Part shown: positions 1 through 6,517 of the stretch, one piece after another | How the letters are laid out: every line of letters begins with the position of its first letter | Numbering within the stretch: the first letter of the stretch is position 1 | Origin: Methanomicrobiales archaeon | GTDB taxonomy: Archaea; Halobacteriota; Syntropharchaeia; Alkanophagales; Methanospirareceae | Assembly (NCBI GenBank): GCA_003160755.1 | Contig: QEXZ01000080.1 | Span: forward strand, 1-7,472 | Length of the DNA: 7,472 bases | Direction: 5' to 3' | Notes under the pieces: generated by a model | What the model saw: only the letters and a program-made list of their open reading frames with translations | Told to the model about the DNA's origin: nothing | Databases searched by the model: none | Position numbers and translations under genes: made by a program

Positions 1-2
1 GA

Positions 3-854
3 CGGATACGACCGACAATAGACGACAAGATTATAACCGGATGGAATGGTTTGATGATCTCGGCATTCGCCCTTGGATACCAGGTATTGCGTGACAGACG
101 CTTTCTTGAAGCGGCAACTTCAGCAACTCAATTCATCCTCAACAATCTCATGAAAGACGGGCAATTATTTAGACGTTACCGAGCTGGCGAAGCTTCAATA
201 CATGGGAATATTGAAGACTACGCCGGTCTTATCGCGGCATTGCTCGATTTATACGAAGCCAGTTTCAACTCTAAATGGCTGCGTGAAGCGCTCCAACTGA
301 ATGATATTATGATAGCAATGTTCTGGGATAAAACGAATGGTGGGTTCTTCTTCAATCGCTATGGTGAAACAGAGCTTCCTGCATCCATAAAAGGAGCATA
401 CGACGGTCCGATTCCTTCCGGCAATTCGATTGCCGTACAGAACCTACTTCGACTTGCGACTCTAACTGACAATGAGGAACTGCGAACACTGGCTAAAGAC
501 ATTTTTATCACCTTCGGAGAGAAACTGGAACAGAGCCCGTTAGAGCACACACAGATGCTTTGTGCTCTTGATTTCTTTCTCAGCAGCCATACACAAGTCG
601 TAATAGCAAGTCAAAAGATAGAAGAAGCTCAGGCATTTACTGCAGAGATTGACAGTCATTTTATGCCCAATAAAGTCATTGCATTCATAGGGTCTGGTGT
701 TACTGGCGATAAACTTTCAGGTGTGATACCGCTGATTAAAGATAAGGTAGCTGTTCAGGGCAAGCCAACCGTGTATATCTGTGAAAACTACACATGCAAG
801 ACTCCTATCACTAATCTGGAAGATTTAAGACGAGCACTATCTCGCCATAGGTAG
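3..854 (+). CDS. YyaL/SPATA20-family protein, C-terminal part (5' end outside window)
   Basis: The reading frame is open to the left window edge, so the ATG/TTG codons near position 51 are internal and the gene starts upstream. About 283 residues are visible. The first ones read RPTIDDKIITGWNGLM, matching the conserved DDK-I-x-(S/T/G)WNGLM block of the YyaL / SPATA20 family. Further family signatures are a GGFFF turn, YDGPIPSGNS at about residues 133-142 of the visible part, and a C-terminal block VYICENYTC followed by P-x-T, which closes the protein. In the family an N-terminal thioredoxin-like domain precedes an alpha/alpha-barrel resembling glycosidases and epimerases; full proteins run to about 650-700 residues, so only the second half of the barrel is here. 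The biochemical role of the family is not settled and no substrate should be assumed. The gene appears intact at its 3' end. No clear terminator follows; the decayed amidohydrolase copy begins directly downstream. Confidence 0.9.
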   Translation, partial: RIRPTIDDKIITGWNGLMISAFALGYQVLRDRRFLEAATSATQFILNNLMKDGQLFRRYRAGEASIHGNIEDYAGLIAALLDLYEASFNSKWLREALQLNDIMIAMFWDKTNGGFFFNRYGETELPASIKGAYDGPIPSGNSIAVQNLLRLATLTDNEELRTLAKDIFITFGEKLEQSPLEHTQMLCALDFFLSSHTQVVIASQKIEEAQAFTAEIDSHFMPNKVIAFIGSGVTGDKLSGVIPLIKDKVAVQGKPTVYICENYTCKTPITNLEDLRRALSRHR

Positions 855-870
855 TTGCAGTTCAATACGC

Positions 871-882
871 TTTACATGAATA
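871..882 (+). promoter_or_regulatory. Decayed TATA region of the left amidohydrolase copy
   Basis: This stretch (tttacatgaata) aligns with the TATA box tttatataaatg at 6771-6782 in front of the intact copy. Flanking bases match on both sides: gttc upstream, and a shared cacttt followed by gtagctga / atagctga downstream. The TATA core has been changed, so the copy has probably lost its promoter as well as its reading frame. The homology is seen directly; loss of function is inferred. Confidence 0.45.
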
Positions 883-938
883 CCGGCACTTTCTGTCTGT
901 TACGAAGGTAGCTGAGCAATGAAAAGAGGAGGGGAAGA

Positions 939-1172
939 ATGATAACTATGCACGCGTGCGACCTTCGTACAAGAGTCTGCAACAGGTGCTTGCATCGGTG
1001 CCTGGCGCTCCTAAACCCGTCAAACGCAGTCCGCTTATAAGCAGATACGAACCGCCACAGTCAATGGTACAGAAATCGCTCGAGTTGTTCATCGCGGAGA
1101 TGGATGAAGCGGGTGTTGACAAGGGGATACTGGTAGGTAGGCAGGCAAGCGGGGCATCGCATTATCTCCAAC
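939..1172 (+). pseudogene. Truncated, frameshifted copy of the amidohydrolase-like gene
   Basis: The segment corresponds to the first ~77 codons of the intact gene starting at 6838. The ATG at 939 aligns with the intact start, but one base is missing around 945-947, so the frame from that ATG runs to a stop at 1038-1040. The homologous frame continues from 956 (a GTG matching codon 7 of the intact gene) through PYKS, KRSPLIS, PPQSMV and ELFIAEMDEAGVDKGILVGR. A 4-nt gain (tagg repeated, about 1131-1140) then moves homology back to the original frame, reading GHRIISN. Homology ends at 1172. About 1070 onward is almost unchanged from the intact copy, including 49 identical bases at 1071-1119, so the duplication looks fairly recent. 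The open frame 956-1207 could in principle give an 83-residue peptide, but its tail after residue ~65 is out of frame and unrelated to the family. I call it a dead remnant. Confidence 0.85.
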
Positions 1173-1270
1173 AGGATTGCTCCTATTTGAGTCTTTTATC
1201 GTTGTGACACGACATCTCCTCTTGAACTAAATAGGACTATTCTAAACCTTTTTGAACTGAATAGGATTTT
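1173..1270. repeat. Short A+T-rich repeats at the breakpoint
   Basis: Just past the end of amidohydrolase homology are two near-identical 19-bp units 30 bp apart, TTGAACTAAATAGGACTAT (1222-1240) and TTGAACTGAATAGGATTTT (1252-1270). A looser inverted copy lies at about 1173-1193, where the reverse complement contains CTCAAATAGGAG. They do not code for anything I recognise. They could be the worn end of an insertion sequence or a small non-autonomous element, or protein-binding repeats upstream of the promoter at 1307. No transposase is visible in the window. The rest of 1173-1300 holds nothing else I can identify. Confidence 0.4.
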
Positions 1271-1304
1271 TCGGATCAATTATGAAAAAACAGGACTTTA
1301 GAAA

Positions 1305-1315
1305 GCTTTATTTAC
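1305..1315 (+). promoter_or_regulatory. Probable TATA box for the DUF5667-protease unit
   Basis: gctttatttac, preceded by purine-rich bases (agaaa), looks like an archaeal TATA/BRE element. Transcription would start around 1330-1340, giving a leader of about 25-30 nt that includes the gggggcg ribosome-binding site at 1350-1356 before the ATG at 1362. Inferred from spacing and composition only. Confidence 0.45.
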
Positions 1316-1361
1316 CCCAATAAACGTAATAGAGAGTGTATAAAAAAAAGGGGGCGAAAAA

Positions 1362-1949
1362 ATGAGAGAAAAGGCTATTGCAATTGGGGTGATGCTCATG
1401 CTTGTCATGACATTTACGCCGGTCAGCGCTGCACAGGAAGACGTTCCGCCTTATCCGGGATTGTTTTGTCCGGACAGCCCATTATATGGGCTAAAAATCG
1501 CGCTCGAGAACATAGATGAGGCGGTATCGCGTAGTGCTGATGCAAAACTCGACAAGCAGGTGGCGCACGCAGAAGAAAGAATAGTGGAGGCAAAGGCAAT
1601 GATAGAAAAGGGCAAGCCTGAAGCAGCAGAAAAAGCGATGGACGGATATACAGCAAAGGCAGCAGCTATTGATGCGACCGCAACCAAGCCAAATGTCACT
1701 GAAAAAGGGCTTCAACATGCACAGCAGATGCTCAGCAAACATGAAGCAGTGTTACAAGGTCTAATCGGCGATCTAAGCATCCTGGAGCAATACGAACCAG
1801 CGCTACAAAGAGCATTGAACAAACGCAGAACTGCTGAGGATACGCTGAATCGCGTGATAGCTAAGATGGTACCTGAGGAGGTACCGATAGAAGAGAGACC
1901 CGAAGCGCCACCCGCAAAAGGCGAAAAAAAGAGCGATAAAAAAAAATAG
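1362..1949 (+). CDS. Secreted DUF5667-like helical protein
   Basis: This is a 195-residue exported protein. Residues 1-23 form a signal peptide (charged MREK, a hydrophobic stretch IAIGVMLMLVM, then VSA before AQE). The mature protein opens with PDSPLYGLKIALENIDEAVS, the typical opening of DUF5667 (a P-x-SP-x-Y-x-LK motif). Long amphipathic helices follow, containing HAEERIVEAKAMIEKGKPEAAEKAM, where alternating Ala/Glu/Lys suggests a helical bundle or coiled coil. The C-terminal ~25 residues are Pro/Glu-rich and end in a Lys-rich tail. One cysteine (Cys36) remains after signal removal. The start is supported by a gggggcg site 5 nt upstream of the ATG. The stop lies 16 nt before the protease start, and the protease Shine-Dalgarno overlaps the stop codon, so the two are almost certainly co-transcribed. 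DUF5667 has no firm function; a surface or scaffold partner for the protease is inference. No membrane anchor beyond the signal is seen. Confidence 0.8.
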   Translation: MREKAIAIGVMLMLVMTFTPVSAAQEDVPPYPGLFCPDSPLYGLKIALENIDEAVSRSADAKLDKQVAHAEERIVEAKAMIEKGKPEAAEKAMDGYTAKAAAIDATATKPNVTEKGLQHAQQMLSKHEAVLQGLIGDLSILEQYEPALQRALNKRRTAEDTLNRVIAKMVPEEVPIEERPEAPPAKGEKKSDKKK

Positions 1950-1956
1950 GAGGTGA
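1949..1956 (+). promoter_or_regulatory. Perfect Shine-Dalgarno site of the protease gene
   Basis: GGAGGTGA is fully complementary to the usual archaeal 16S rRNA 3' end and overlaps the last base of the upstream stop codon. It lies 9 nt before the ATG at 1966, which favours that start over the in-frame ATGs at 1972 and 1978. The overlap suggests translation of the two genes is linked. Confidence 0.8.
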
Positions 1957-1965
1957 AAAAAGAAA

Positions 1966-4572
1966 ATGGAAATGAAAATGGAAAAGAAAGTAATAAGTAT
2001 AGGCTTAGCAGCGATTTTTGTGATTGGGATATTTGCAGCGGTAACGGGGATTGCGAGTGCACATACCTACTACAATGAAACTGGTAACTACATAGAAGGC
2101 ATAAACGTTACAGTGGATACCACTATCAAGTTCAATGTGTCAGATTGTTGCACGCCCCTGGAATTCCTGATAAACAACACGTTAAAGGAGAGTGCAACCA
2201 GCTTTAACGTTACTACCCATCCGGGATTGACAACAAATGCAAAAGACAGTATGAAGAATGATAGCGGGTTCTGGGTGAACGCAAGTATACCAGATACTTA
2301 CTGGGTAAATGTCTCCAATAATGATAATCAGTCGGAGTACGTGTACTTTACCGTTGAATATTCAAGTATAACAAACACAACCTACAATAAAAATGGCGAG
2401 TACATAGAAGGCATAAACGTTTCAGTAAATACATCAGATAATGTGTATTTTAACAGGTCGTGTATTAATATTCCGCTGACGTTTCAGATAAACAACACAC
2501 TGAATTCAACTGCAGCTAATTTTAGTGTTGCTAACCAATCGGGATTGACAACAAATGCAACAGACAGTATGGAGAATGATAGCTGGTTCTGGGTGAATGC
2601 AACTGAAGCAGGTACTTACTGTATAAAGGTCTTCAATAAGGATAATCAGTCGGAGTACGTGTACTTTACCGTTGAATATTTGTCATATTTCTTGCCCCAA
2701 ACAATTGAAATCAAACCAGGGACATTTAACCTTGGCAGCAAAGGAGTATTTACAGCATTCATCACGCTTCCAGAGGACTACAATGTTGCAGATATAAACA
2801 TCAGCACGGTTGAATGTGAAAGTGTACCTGCTGATTCAAAGAAAAGGATTGACGGTGATAATAGGTTCATAGCAAAGTTCAACAGACAAGAGTTAGTAGC
2901 TGTGCTGAATGAAACCGGTAAAGTAGATGTAGATGTGCTGAATAAAACCGGTAAAAATGTAACGCTAAATGTAACCTGGGAACTCAAAGATGGAACATCA
3001 TTTAAAGGTAATGATACAATACGAGTGATAAACAGAGGGAGATGGGGTCTGGGATTTCTAGGCAATACGCTCAACGAAGTTAAAACATTGGCTAGAAAAG
3101 TTCACAAAACGTTCTCTACTTCTGACGATGATGCAATAGCGAGGATACAAGTAGATAAAGGCGCACAACCAAAAGTACCTGTTATCATTGGATTTAAGGA
3201 CACGCCCAGCCAAGCGGATAAAAATAAGATTCGTGGACATAGTGGAGATATAAAGCATTCATACACCATAATTAATGCAATAGCAGCAAAACTACCCGAG
3301 CAAGCAATAGACAAGATTAAGAAAAATCCAAGAGTCGCATACGTGGAAATGGATGGCGAAGTGCATGCACTTGGCACAGAATTGGAGAATTCTTGGGGCG
3401 TTAAGCGCATAGGTGCGGACACGGTACACGCATACAATAATGGCACCGGAGTAAAGGTGGCGATAATCGACACTGGAATTGACTATACCCACTCAGACTT
3501 AGATGCCAATTACAGGTATGGATACGATTACGTAAATAGCGATGCAGATCCAATGGATGATAATGGGCACGGGACACATTGCGCAGGAATCGTTGCAGCA
3601 GAAGATAACGGGGAAGGAGTTGTCGGAGTTGCGCCGGAAGCACATTTGTATGCGGTTAAGGTGTTAGACAGCAGTGGAAGCGGATCCGTCAGTGATGTCA
3701 TTGCTGGAATTCAGTGGTCGATGGATAATGATATGGATGTTATATCAATGAGTTTGGGTTCGGACTTTGGAAGCATATCACTTAAAAAGGCATGTAATAG
3801 TGCATACAGTGCTGGAGTCTTATTAGTAGCAGCCGCAGGAAACGATGGCGATTCACTGGGTAAAGGCAACAATGTAGGCTATCCCGCCAGATACGATTCA
3901 GTTATTGCAGTAGCAGCAACCAACAGCAATGATGAAAGAGCAGGATGGTCGAGCACAGGATCGGCTGTTGAATTATCAGCGCCAGGGGTAAGCATCAACT
4001 CCACATATCTAGGGGGATACCAGACAGAGGAGGGCACATCAATGGCATGCCCACATGTATCAGGGACAGCCGCATTAGTGATAGCTTCTGACTCGTCATT
4101 GTCAAATGATGATGTGAGACTACGCTTACAAGAAACCGCTGATGATCTAGGTGCAACAGGGAAAGATAACCAGTATGGATATGGTTTAGTGGATGCAGGT
4201 GAAGCTGCATCACAGCCAGACACAACACCGCCAGATCCAACAAACACCTTGCATGTCGATAACATCACTATGTCAACAGATAATAGAAGCGCGGGTCCAA
4301 AAAACACATTTGTGTGGGCAGTAGCGACGGTAAGCATTGTCGATAATTCGAGCAAATCGGTTGAAGGTGCAACGGTATCTGGTTATTGGAGCGGATTGAC
4401 CAGTGATACTGACTCTGGAACAACAGGTAGCAATGGAGAGGTAGCATTGAAGTCCGACTCTGTGAAAAATGCCGAAGGGACGTTTACCTTCACAGTGGAT
4501 GATGTTACAAAGAATGGTTATAATTCATCGGCAAATTTCGTAAAGACAAGCGATAGTGTAACAGTGCCATAA
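1966..4572 (+). CDS. Secreted multidomain subtilisin-like serine protease (S8 family)
   Basis: 868 residues. Order of parts: signal peptide ~1-32 (KK then ISIGLAAIFVIGIFAAV, ending ASA); two tandem ~100-residue repeats at ~34-132 and ~138-238; a beta-rich module at ~245-355 opening IEIKPGTFNLGSKG, a style common in archaeal surface proteins; an I9-type propeptide/inhibitor domain at ~403-467 (VPVIIGFKD ... NPRVAYVEMD); the S8 catalytic domain at ~475-748; a DTTPP linker; and a C-terminal Ig-like domain at ~761-868 (VSGYWSG ... GSNGEVAL ... FTFTVDDVT). The catalytic triad is complete: Asp502 in AIIDTGIDYTHSDL, His535 in NGHGTHCAGI, Ser692 in GTSMACPHVSG, with oxyanion Asn626 in AAAGND. Hence an active endopeptidase is expected. 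The N-terminal 240 residues carry about 20 N-x-S/T sequons, pointing to heavy N-glycosylation at the cell surface. No C-terminal anchor or sorting tail is seen, so it is probably released or held non-covalently. It is co-transcribed with the DUF5667-like gene. Oddity: modules lie upstream of the propeptide. Substrate unknown. Confidence 0.93.
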   Translation: MEMKMEKKVISIGLAAIFVIGIFAAVTGIASAHTYYNETGNYIEGINVTVDTTIKFNVSDCCTPLEFLINNTLKESATSFNVTTHPGLTTNAKDSMKNDSGFWVNASIPDTYWVNVSNNDNQSEYVYFTVEYSSITNTTYNKNGEYIEGINVSVNTSDNVYFNRSCINIPLTFQINNTLNSTAANFSVANQSGLTTNATDSMENDSWFWVNATEAGTYCIKVFNKDNQSEYVYFTVEYLSYFLPQTIEIKPGTFNLGSKGVFTAFITLPEDYNVADINISTVECESVPADSKKRIDGDNRFIAKFNRQELVAVLNETGKVDVDVLNKTGKNVTLNVTWELKDGTSFKGNDTIRVINRGRWGLGFLGNTLNEVKTLARKVHKTFSTSDDDAIARIQVDKGAQPKVPVIIGFKDTPSQADKNKIRGHSGDIKHSYTIINAIAAKLPEQAIDKIKKNPRVAYVEMDGEVHALGTELENSWGVKRIGADTVHAYNNGTGVKVAIIDTGIDYTHSDLDANYRYGYDYVNSDADPMDDNGHGTHCAGIVAAEDNGEGVVGVAPEAHLYAVKVLDSSGSGSVSDVIAGIQWSMDNDMDVISMSLGSDFGSISLKKACNSAYSAGVLLVAAAGNDGDSLGKGNNVGYPARYDSVIAVAATNSNDERAGWSSTGSAVELSAPGVSINSTYLGGYQTEEGTSMACPHVSGTAALVIASDSSLSNDDVRLRLQETADDLGATGKDNQYGYGLVDAGEAASQPDTTPPDPTNTLHVDNITMSTDNRSAGPKNTFVWAVATVSIVDNSSKSVEGATVSGYWSGLTSDTDSGTTGSNGEVALKSDSVKNAEGTFTFTVDDVTKNGYNSSANFVKTSDSVTVP
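2065..2361 (+). repeat. Tandem repeat unit 1 in the protease N-terminus
   Basis: Codes for about residues 34-132 of the protease. It shares with unit 2 the blocks Y-x-EGINV, INNTL, GLTTNA-x-DSM-x-NDS, FWVNA and DNQSEYVYFTVEY. At DNA level 2323-2362 is identical to 2641-2680 over 40 nt, and the region near 2223 closely matches that near 2541, so the duplication is recent or kept alike by conversion. The offset changes from 312 nt at the start to 318 nt later, showing small in-frame indels. Confidence 0.85.
2377..2679 (+). repeat. Tandem repeat unit 2 in the protease N-terminus
   Basis: Codes for about residues 138-238. It has the same layout as unit 1, with changed middle parts: the Cys-Cys pair of unit 1 (residues 61-62) becomes a single Cys166, and an extra Cys219 appears where unit 1 has Trp113. 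I do not recognise the domain; the alternating hydrophobic and Asn/Thr-rich pattern suggests a beta-sandwich. Confidence 0.8.
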
Positions 4573-4590
4573 ATGCAAATTGAAAAATTG

Positions 4591-4628
4591 GAAGGAGGTT
4601 TTTTCCCCTCCTTTTCTTTTATTTTTTG
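4591..4628 (+). terminator. Hairpin plus T-tract after the protease gene
   Basis: The stem AAGGAGG (4592-4598) pairs with CCTCCTT (4607-4613) across an 8-nt loop, followed by a T-rich run to about 4628. Archaeal termination relies mainly on T-tracts, which this provides. It begins about 20 nt after the stop codon and separates the protease unit from the regulator unit. Confidence 0.7.
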
Positions 4629-4767
4629 ATAATATTATATGCGGCTCTTTTTTGAAGTAAGTCACAAATTCCATTCGTGACCCCACACTTTGGACGGTAA
4701 TAAACGTAACAGCCTCTATCTCTACTTCTTCTTTCTCAACCTGCCGTATCTCCCGCCTGTGATAGTG

Positions 4768-4792
4768 ATAATATTGGTCCCAATTGTGATTA
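4768..4792. promoter_or_regulatory. Candidate operator: imperfect dyad upstream of the regulator TATA box
   Basis: Perfect arms ATTGG (4773-4777) and CCAAT (4780-4784) are separated by 2 nt. Outer arms ATAAT and ATTAT extend the symmetry with a 4-nt offset on the right side. The dyad sits about 15 nt upstream of the TATA box at 4799. It could bind the winged-helix protein encoded next to it (autoregulation), but such short A+T-rich dyads also arise by chance. Confidence 0.3.
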
Positions 4793-4798
4793 TTATAC

Positions 4799-4810
4799 TT
4801 TAAATATATA
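4799..4810 (+). promoter_or_regulatory. TATA box of the regulator-DUF98 unit
   Basis: tttaaatatata is a strong archaeal TATA-like element. Transcription would begin about 25 nt downstream, around 4828-4832, almost at the ATG at 4835. No Shine-Dalgarno site is visible in ttatcctaatagcaATG, so the mRNA is probably leaderless. This contrasts with the strong ribosome sites of the preceding unit. Confidence 0.6.
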
Positions 4811-4834
4811 CAATCCTTATTTATCCTAATAGCA

Positions 4835-5758
4835 ATGTCACGTAGATATTTCTCCATCCTGGCACTGATCGTTTTGTGTATGACCTGTTACTGTTACTCA
4901 ATTTCAATTATGCCTATTTTAGCTCAAGCTCAAGGAGACGAGTATAAAACCACGTATACGATTGATATTGTAGAAGATGGATCGGCAACTTGGGTCATAG
5001 AAGATCGAATTGGATTGACAACTCAAAGTGGTGAGGCGGCGTTTAAAGAATATGTTTCAGCTCTTGAATCCAACCAGAGCGAGTTAGAATATTTCTCGGA
5101 CAAGATAAATGCGATTGTTAGTGAGGCTGAGGCATCAACTGGACGAGGTATGGCAGCACGAAATTTTAACATATCTTTTGATGTAAATGACATGCCAACA
5201 GGTAGATATGGTGTGATTACTTATCAATTCAAATGGATTGGCTTTGCCACGACCGAAGATAAGAGGATTATGGCTGGAGATGCATTTGCTGGGGGATTAT
5301 ATCTTTCTAAAGATAATGCTTTGATTATCTCATATCCGAGCGAATATAAAGTTGATGCAGTGAGTCCTGAGCCTGATATTGTAAGGGATAATGAATTAAT
5401 TTGGTATGGGTTAAGAGATTTTAGCTCAGGCGAACCAAGTGTTGTACTTCAATCAACATTCCAGGTCCTATGGGTCGCGATCAGTGTAATAGGCGTAGTA
5501 GCAATTATCATCGCTGGTTGGATTATCTATAAAAAGAAACGAGAAAAGAAGATCGTAGAGGAGGAGATACTAAAAACTGACGAAGAGAAGATTCTCGAAA
5601 TACTGAAGTATGCCGGAGGAGTTCTATATCAATCTGATATAATAGAGAAAACAGGTTTTTCCAAATCGAAAACGAGTGCTTTACTAAATTCATTAAAAAA
5701 AAACGGACGCATAGAAAAGATAATGAAGGGCAGGAAAAACCTGATTAGACTTAAATGA
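4835..5758 (+). CDS. Membrane-anchored winged-helix regulator (DUF7345/DUF7343-like)
   Basis: 307 residues. An N-terminal signal or anchor (~1-32, ILALIVLCMTCYCYSI, ending LAQAQ) is followed by an extracytoplasmic region (~35-205) beginning YTIDIVEDGSATWVIEDRI, as in archaeal DUF7345-type sensor domains. One membrane helix lies at ~211-232 (LWVAISVIGVVAIIIAGWIIY), with the positive-inside rule met by KKKREKK. A MarR-like winged helix follows at ~248-307 (EEKILEILKYAGGVLYQSDI, then GFSKSKTSALLNSLKKNGRI as the recognition part, then KGRKNLIRL as the wing). The sensor would face outside while the DNA-binding domain stays in the cytoplasm at the membrane. No enzymatic domain is present, so signalling is presumably by conformational change. 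The start is supported by a TATA box placed for a leaderless message. The gene overlaps the next by ATGA. Target genes are unknown; the own promoter or the adjacent secreted-protease unit are plausible by position only. Confidence 0.8.
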   Translation: MSRRYFSILALIVLCMTCYCYSISIMPILAQAQGDEYKTTYTIDIVEDGSATWVIEDRIGLTTQSGEAAFKEYVSALESNQSELEYFSDKINAIVSEAEASTGRGMAARNFNISFDVNDMPTGRYGVITYQFKWIGFATTEDKRIMAGDAFAGGLYLSKDNALIISYPSEYKVDAVSPEPDIVRDNELIWYGLRDFSSGEPSVVLQSTFQVLWVAISVIGVVAIIIAGWIIYKKKREKKIVEEEILKTDEEKILEILKYAGGVLYQSDIIEKTGFSKSKTSALLNSLKKNGRIEKIMKGRKNLIRLK

Positions 5759-6333
5759 TGAAAAAGTCGAAAACATTTTCGCGGGAGGCTCAGAGGCACG
5801 TGGATGTCCCTACTGCGAAGATTTGGTCGCTAAGTAGGAGTCATCATGGGCTACTTCCGATCCATAGAGTATTACTCGGCCATGACGGTTCTATGACGAA
5901 TCTTCTGGAGCTAATCTCATGCTGCGAAGTTGCGCTTCGTACAATCAAGCAATCAGTAGTTCCTTGCCCTCGGGAAGTAGCTGCCCTACTTGCGGTAGAC
6001 GTTGGAGAGCCTGTAAACGAACGTGACATCATAATCGTTAGAAGCCGGGATGGTTCGCCGCTCCTCTACGCGAGGTCATATACTCCTCTCTTGAGGCTAA
6101 AACCCGCATTCAAAGCCGACCTGATGAGAGCCGACATCCCCATCGGCAAGATTATGCAACGGCACAGAATCGAAGCGCGGAGAGAGATCATAGATGTCGG
6201 CTACTTGAGTAGCGACCGTCATCTTGAGGAGCTGTTGGCTTGTCCCGGTCCTTACCTCTGGAGAACGTATAACATCATTACCCAGGGGAAACCGCTGATC
6301 ATGGTCAAGGAGTATTTCTCAGCCTCGCTCTGA
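5755..6333 (+). CDS. DUF98 / chorismate pyruvate-lyase-like protein
   Basis: 192 residues, cytoplasmic, no signal peptide. The family pattern (PF01947, Rv2949c-like, related to UbiC) is clear: HRVLLGHDGSMTNLLE (~37-52), GEPVNERDIIIV (~84-95), PLLYARSYTPLLRL (~102-115), DLMRADIPIGKIM (~122-134), HRIEARREI (~137-145) and a C-terminal YNIITQGKPLIMVKEYF (~172-188). Characterised relatives remove pyruvate from chorismate to give 4-hydroxybenzoate; many archaeal members are untested, so substrate is inferred. Arg125, the PIG turn, Glu140 and Arg142-Arg143-Glu144 are the residues I would expect near the site. The ATG overlaps the upstream stop as ATGA, with a second ATG directly after (5758); no ribosome site is obvious, so translation is probably coupled to the regulator. 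Length is normal for the family. It may be controlled by, or feed back on, the membrane regulator, but this is inference. Confidence 0.82.
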   Translation: MMKKSKTFSREAQRHVDVPTAKIWSLSRSHHGLLPIHRVLLGHDGSMTNLLELISCCEVALRTIKQSVVPCPREVAALLAVDVGEPVNERDIIIVRSRDGSPLLYARSYTPLLRLKPAFKADLMRADIPIGKIMQRHRIEARREIIDVGYLSSDRHLEELLACPGPYLWRTYNIITQGKPLIMVKEYFSASL

Positions 6334-6373
6334 TGAGCACGCGTAATTCTCTGCCCGTTGAAAATTATTAAAG

Positions 6374-6517
6374 TTATGCGTCAAAGGATAGAAATCTTAT
6401 AATCCTCTTTGGCTCCTTCTTTTTCAACGATGAAATTGCTACAAGCATAGTAAAACCAGATGCTATACCATCGTCCACAACTATTGCCGTTTTACCCTGG
6501 ATATCAGGAAAAGTCAA
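6374..6517 (-). pseudogene. Remnant of a phosphoribosyltransferase gene
   Basis: On the - strand, about 47 codons read PDIQGKTAIVVDDGIASG, then FTMLVAISSLKKKEPKRII. This matches the PRPP-binding loop region of type I phosphoribosyltransferases (usual form KTVILVDDGIATGATM followed by AIRALRKKGPKRI). After KRII the sequence departs from the family and stops within eight codons (stop at 6374-6376). On the other side an in-frame stop lies at 6518-6520, so the N-terminal half is missing. With both ends gone this cannot be a working enzyme. It lies head to head with the ferritin-like remnant. No ribosome site is seen. Confidence 0.7.

Larger units (their letters stand above)
860..1172 (+). repeat. 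Left copy of a ~313-bp direct duplication
   Basis: This stretch matches 6757-7068 in the same orientation, covering the promoter, leader and first ~77 codons of the amidohydrolase-like gene. In the coding part I count roughly 21 differences in 191 aligned positions by hand, about 89% identity, with the promoter and leader more diverged. The identical block 1071-1119 equals 6971-7019. The two copies bracket about 5.6 kb holding the protease and regulator units. Confidence 0.8.

Noticed and set aside
1319..1332. AATAAACGTAA shared between the protease-unit leader and 4698-4715
   Set aside because: An 11-base match at different positions relative to genes (one after a TATA box, one far upstream of the next promoter); too short to call a regulatory motif.
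1938..1946. A9 run at the end of the DUF5667-like gene, and another A9 at 5695-5703 in the winged helix, as possible phase-variation or frameshift sites
   Set aside because: Such runs encode ordinary Lys-Lys pairs in an A-rich genome. No alternative frame downstream offers a meaningful product, so slippage is not supported.
1712..2062. 116-codon open frame on the - strand
   Set aside because: Its Phe/Ser/Leu runs are the antisense of A/G-rich DNA at the end of the DUF5667-like gene and the start of the protease gene; no homology or start signal is seen.
3879..4355. 158-codon open frame on the - strand
   Set aside because: It lies wholly within the subtilase catalytic and linker region in antisense; the + strand has a complete catalytic motif set, so this is a shadow frame.
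4525..4857. Open frame of 110 codons on the - strand across the intergenic region
   Set aside because: It runs from inside the regulator start, through the promoter and T-rich terminator, into the protease 3' end. Composition is uneven (KYNNHNWDQYYHYH, then Glu-rich), there is no ribosome site, and no family is recognised.
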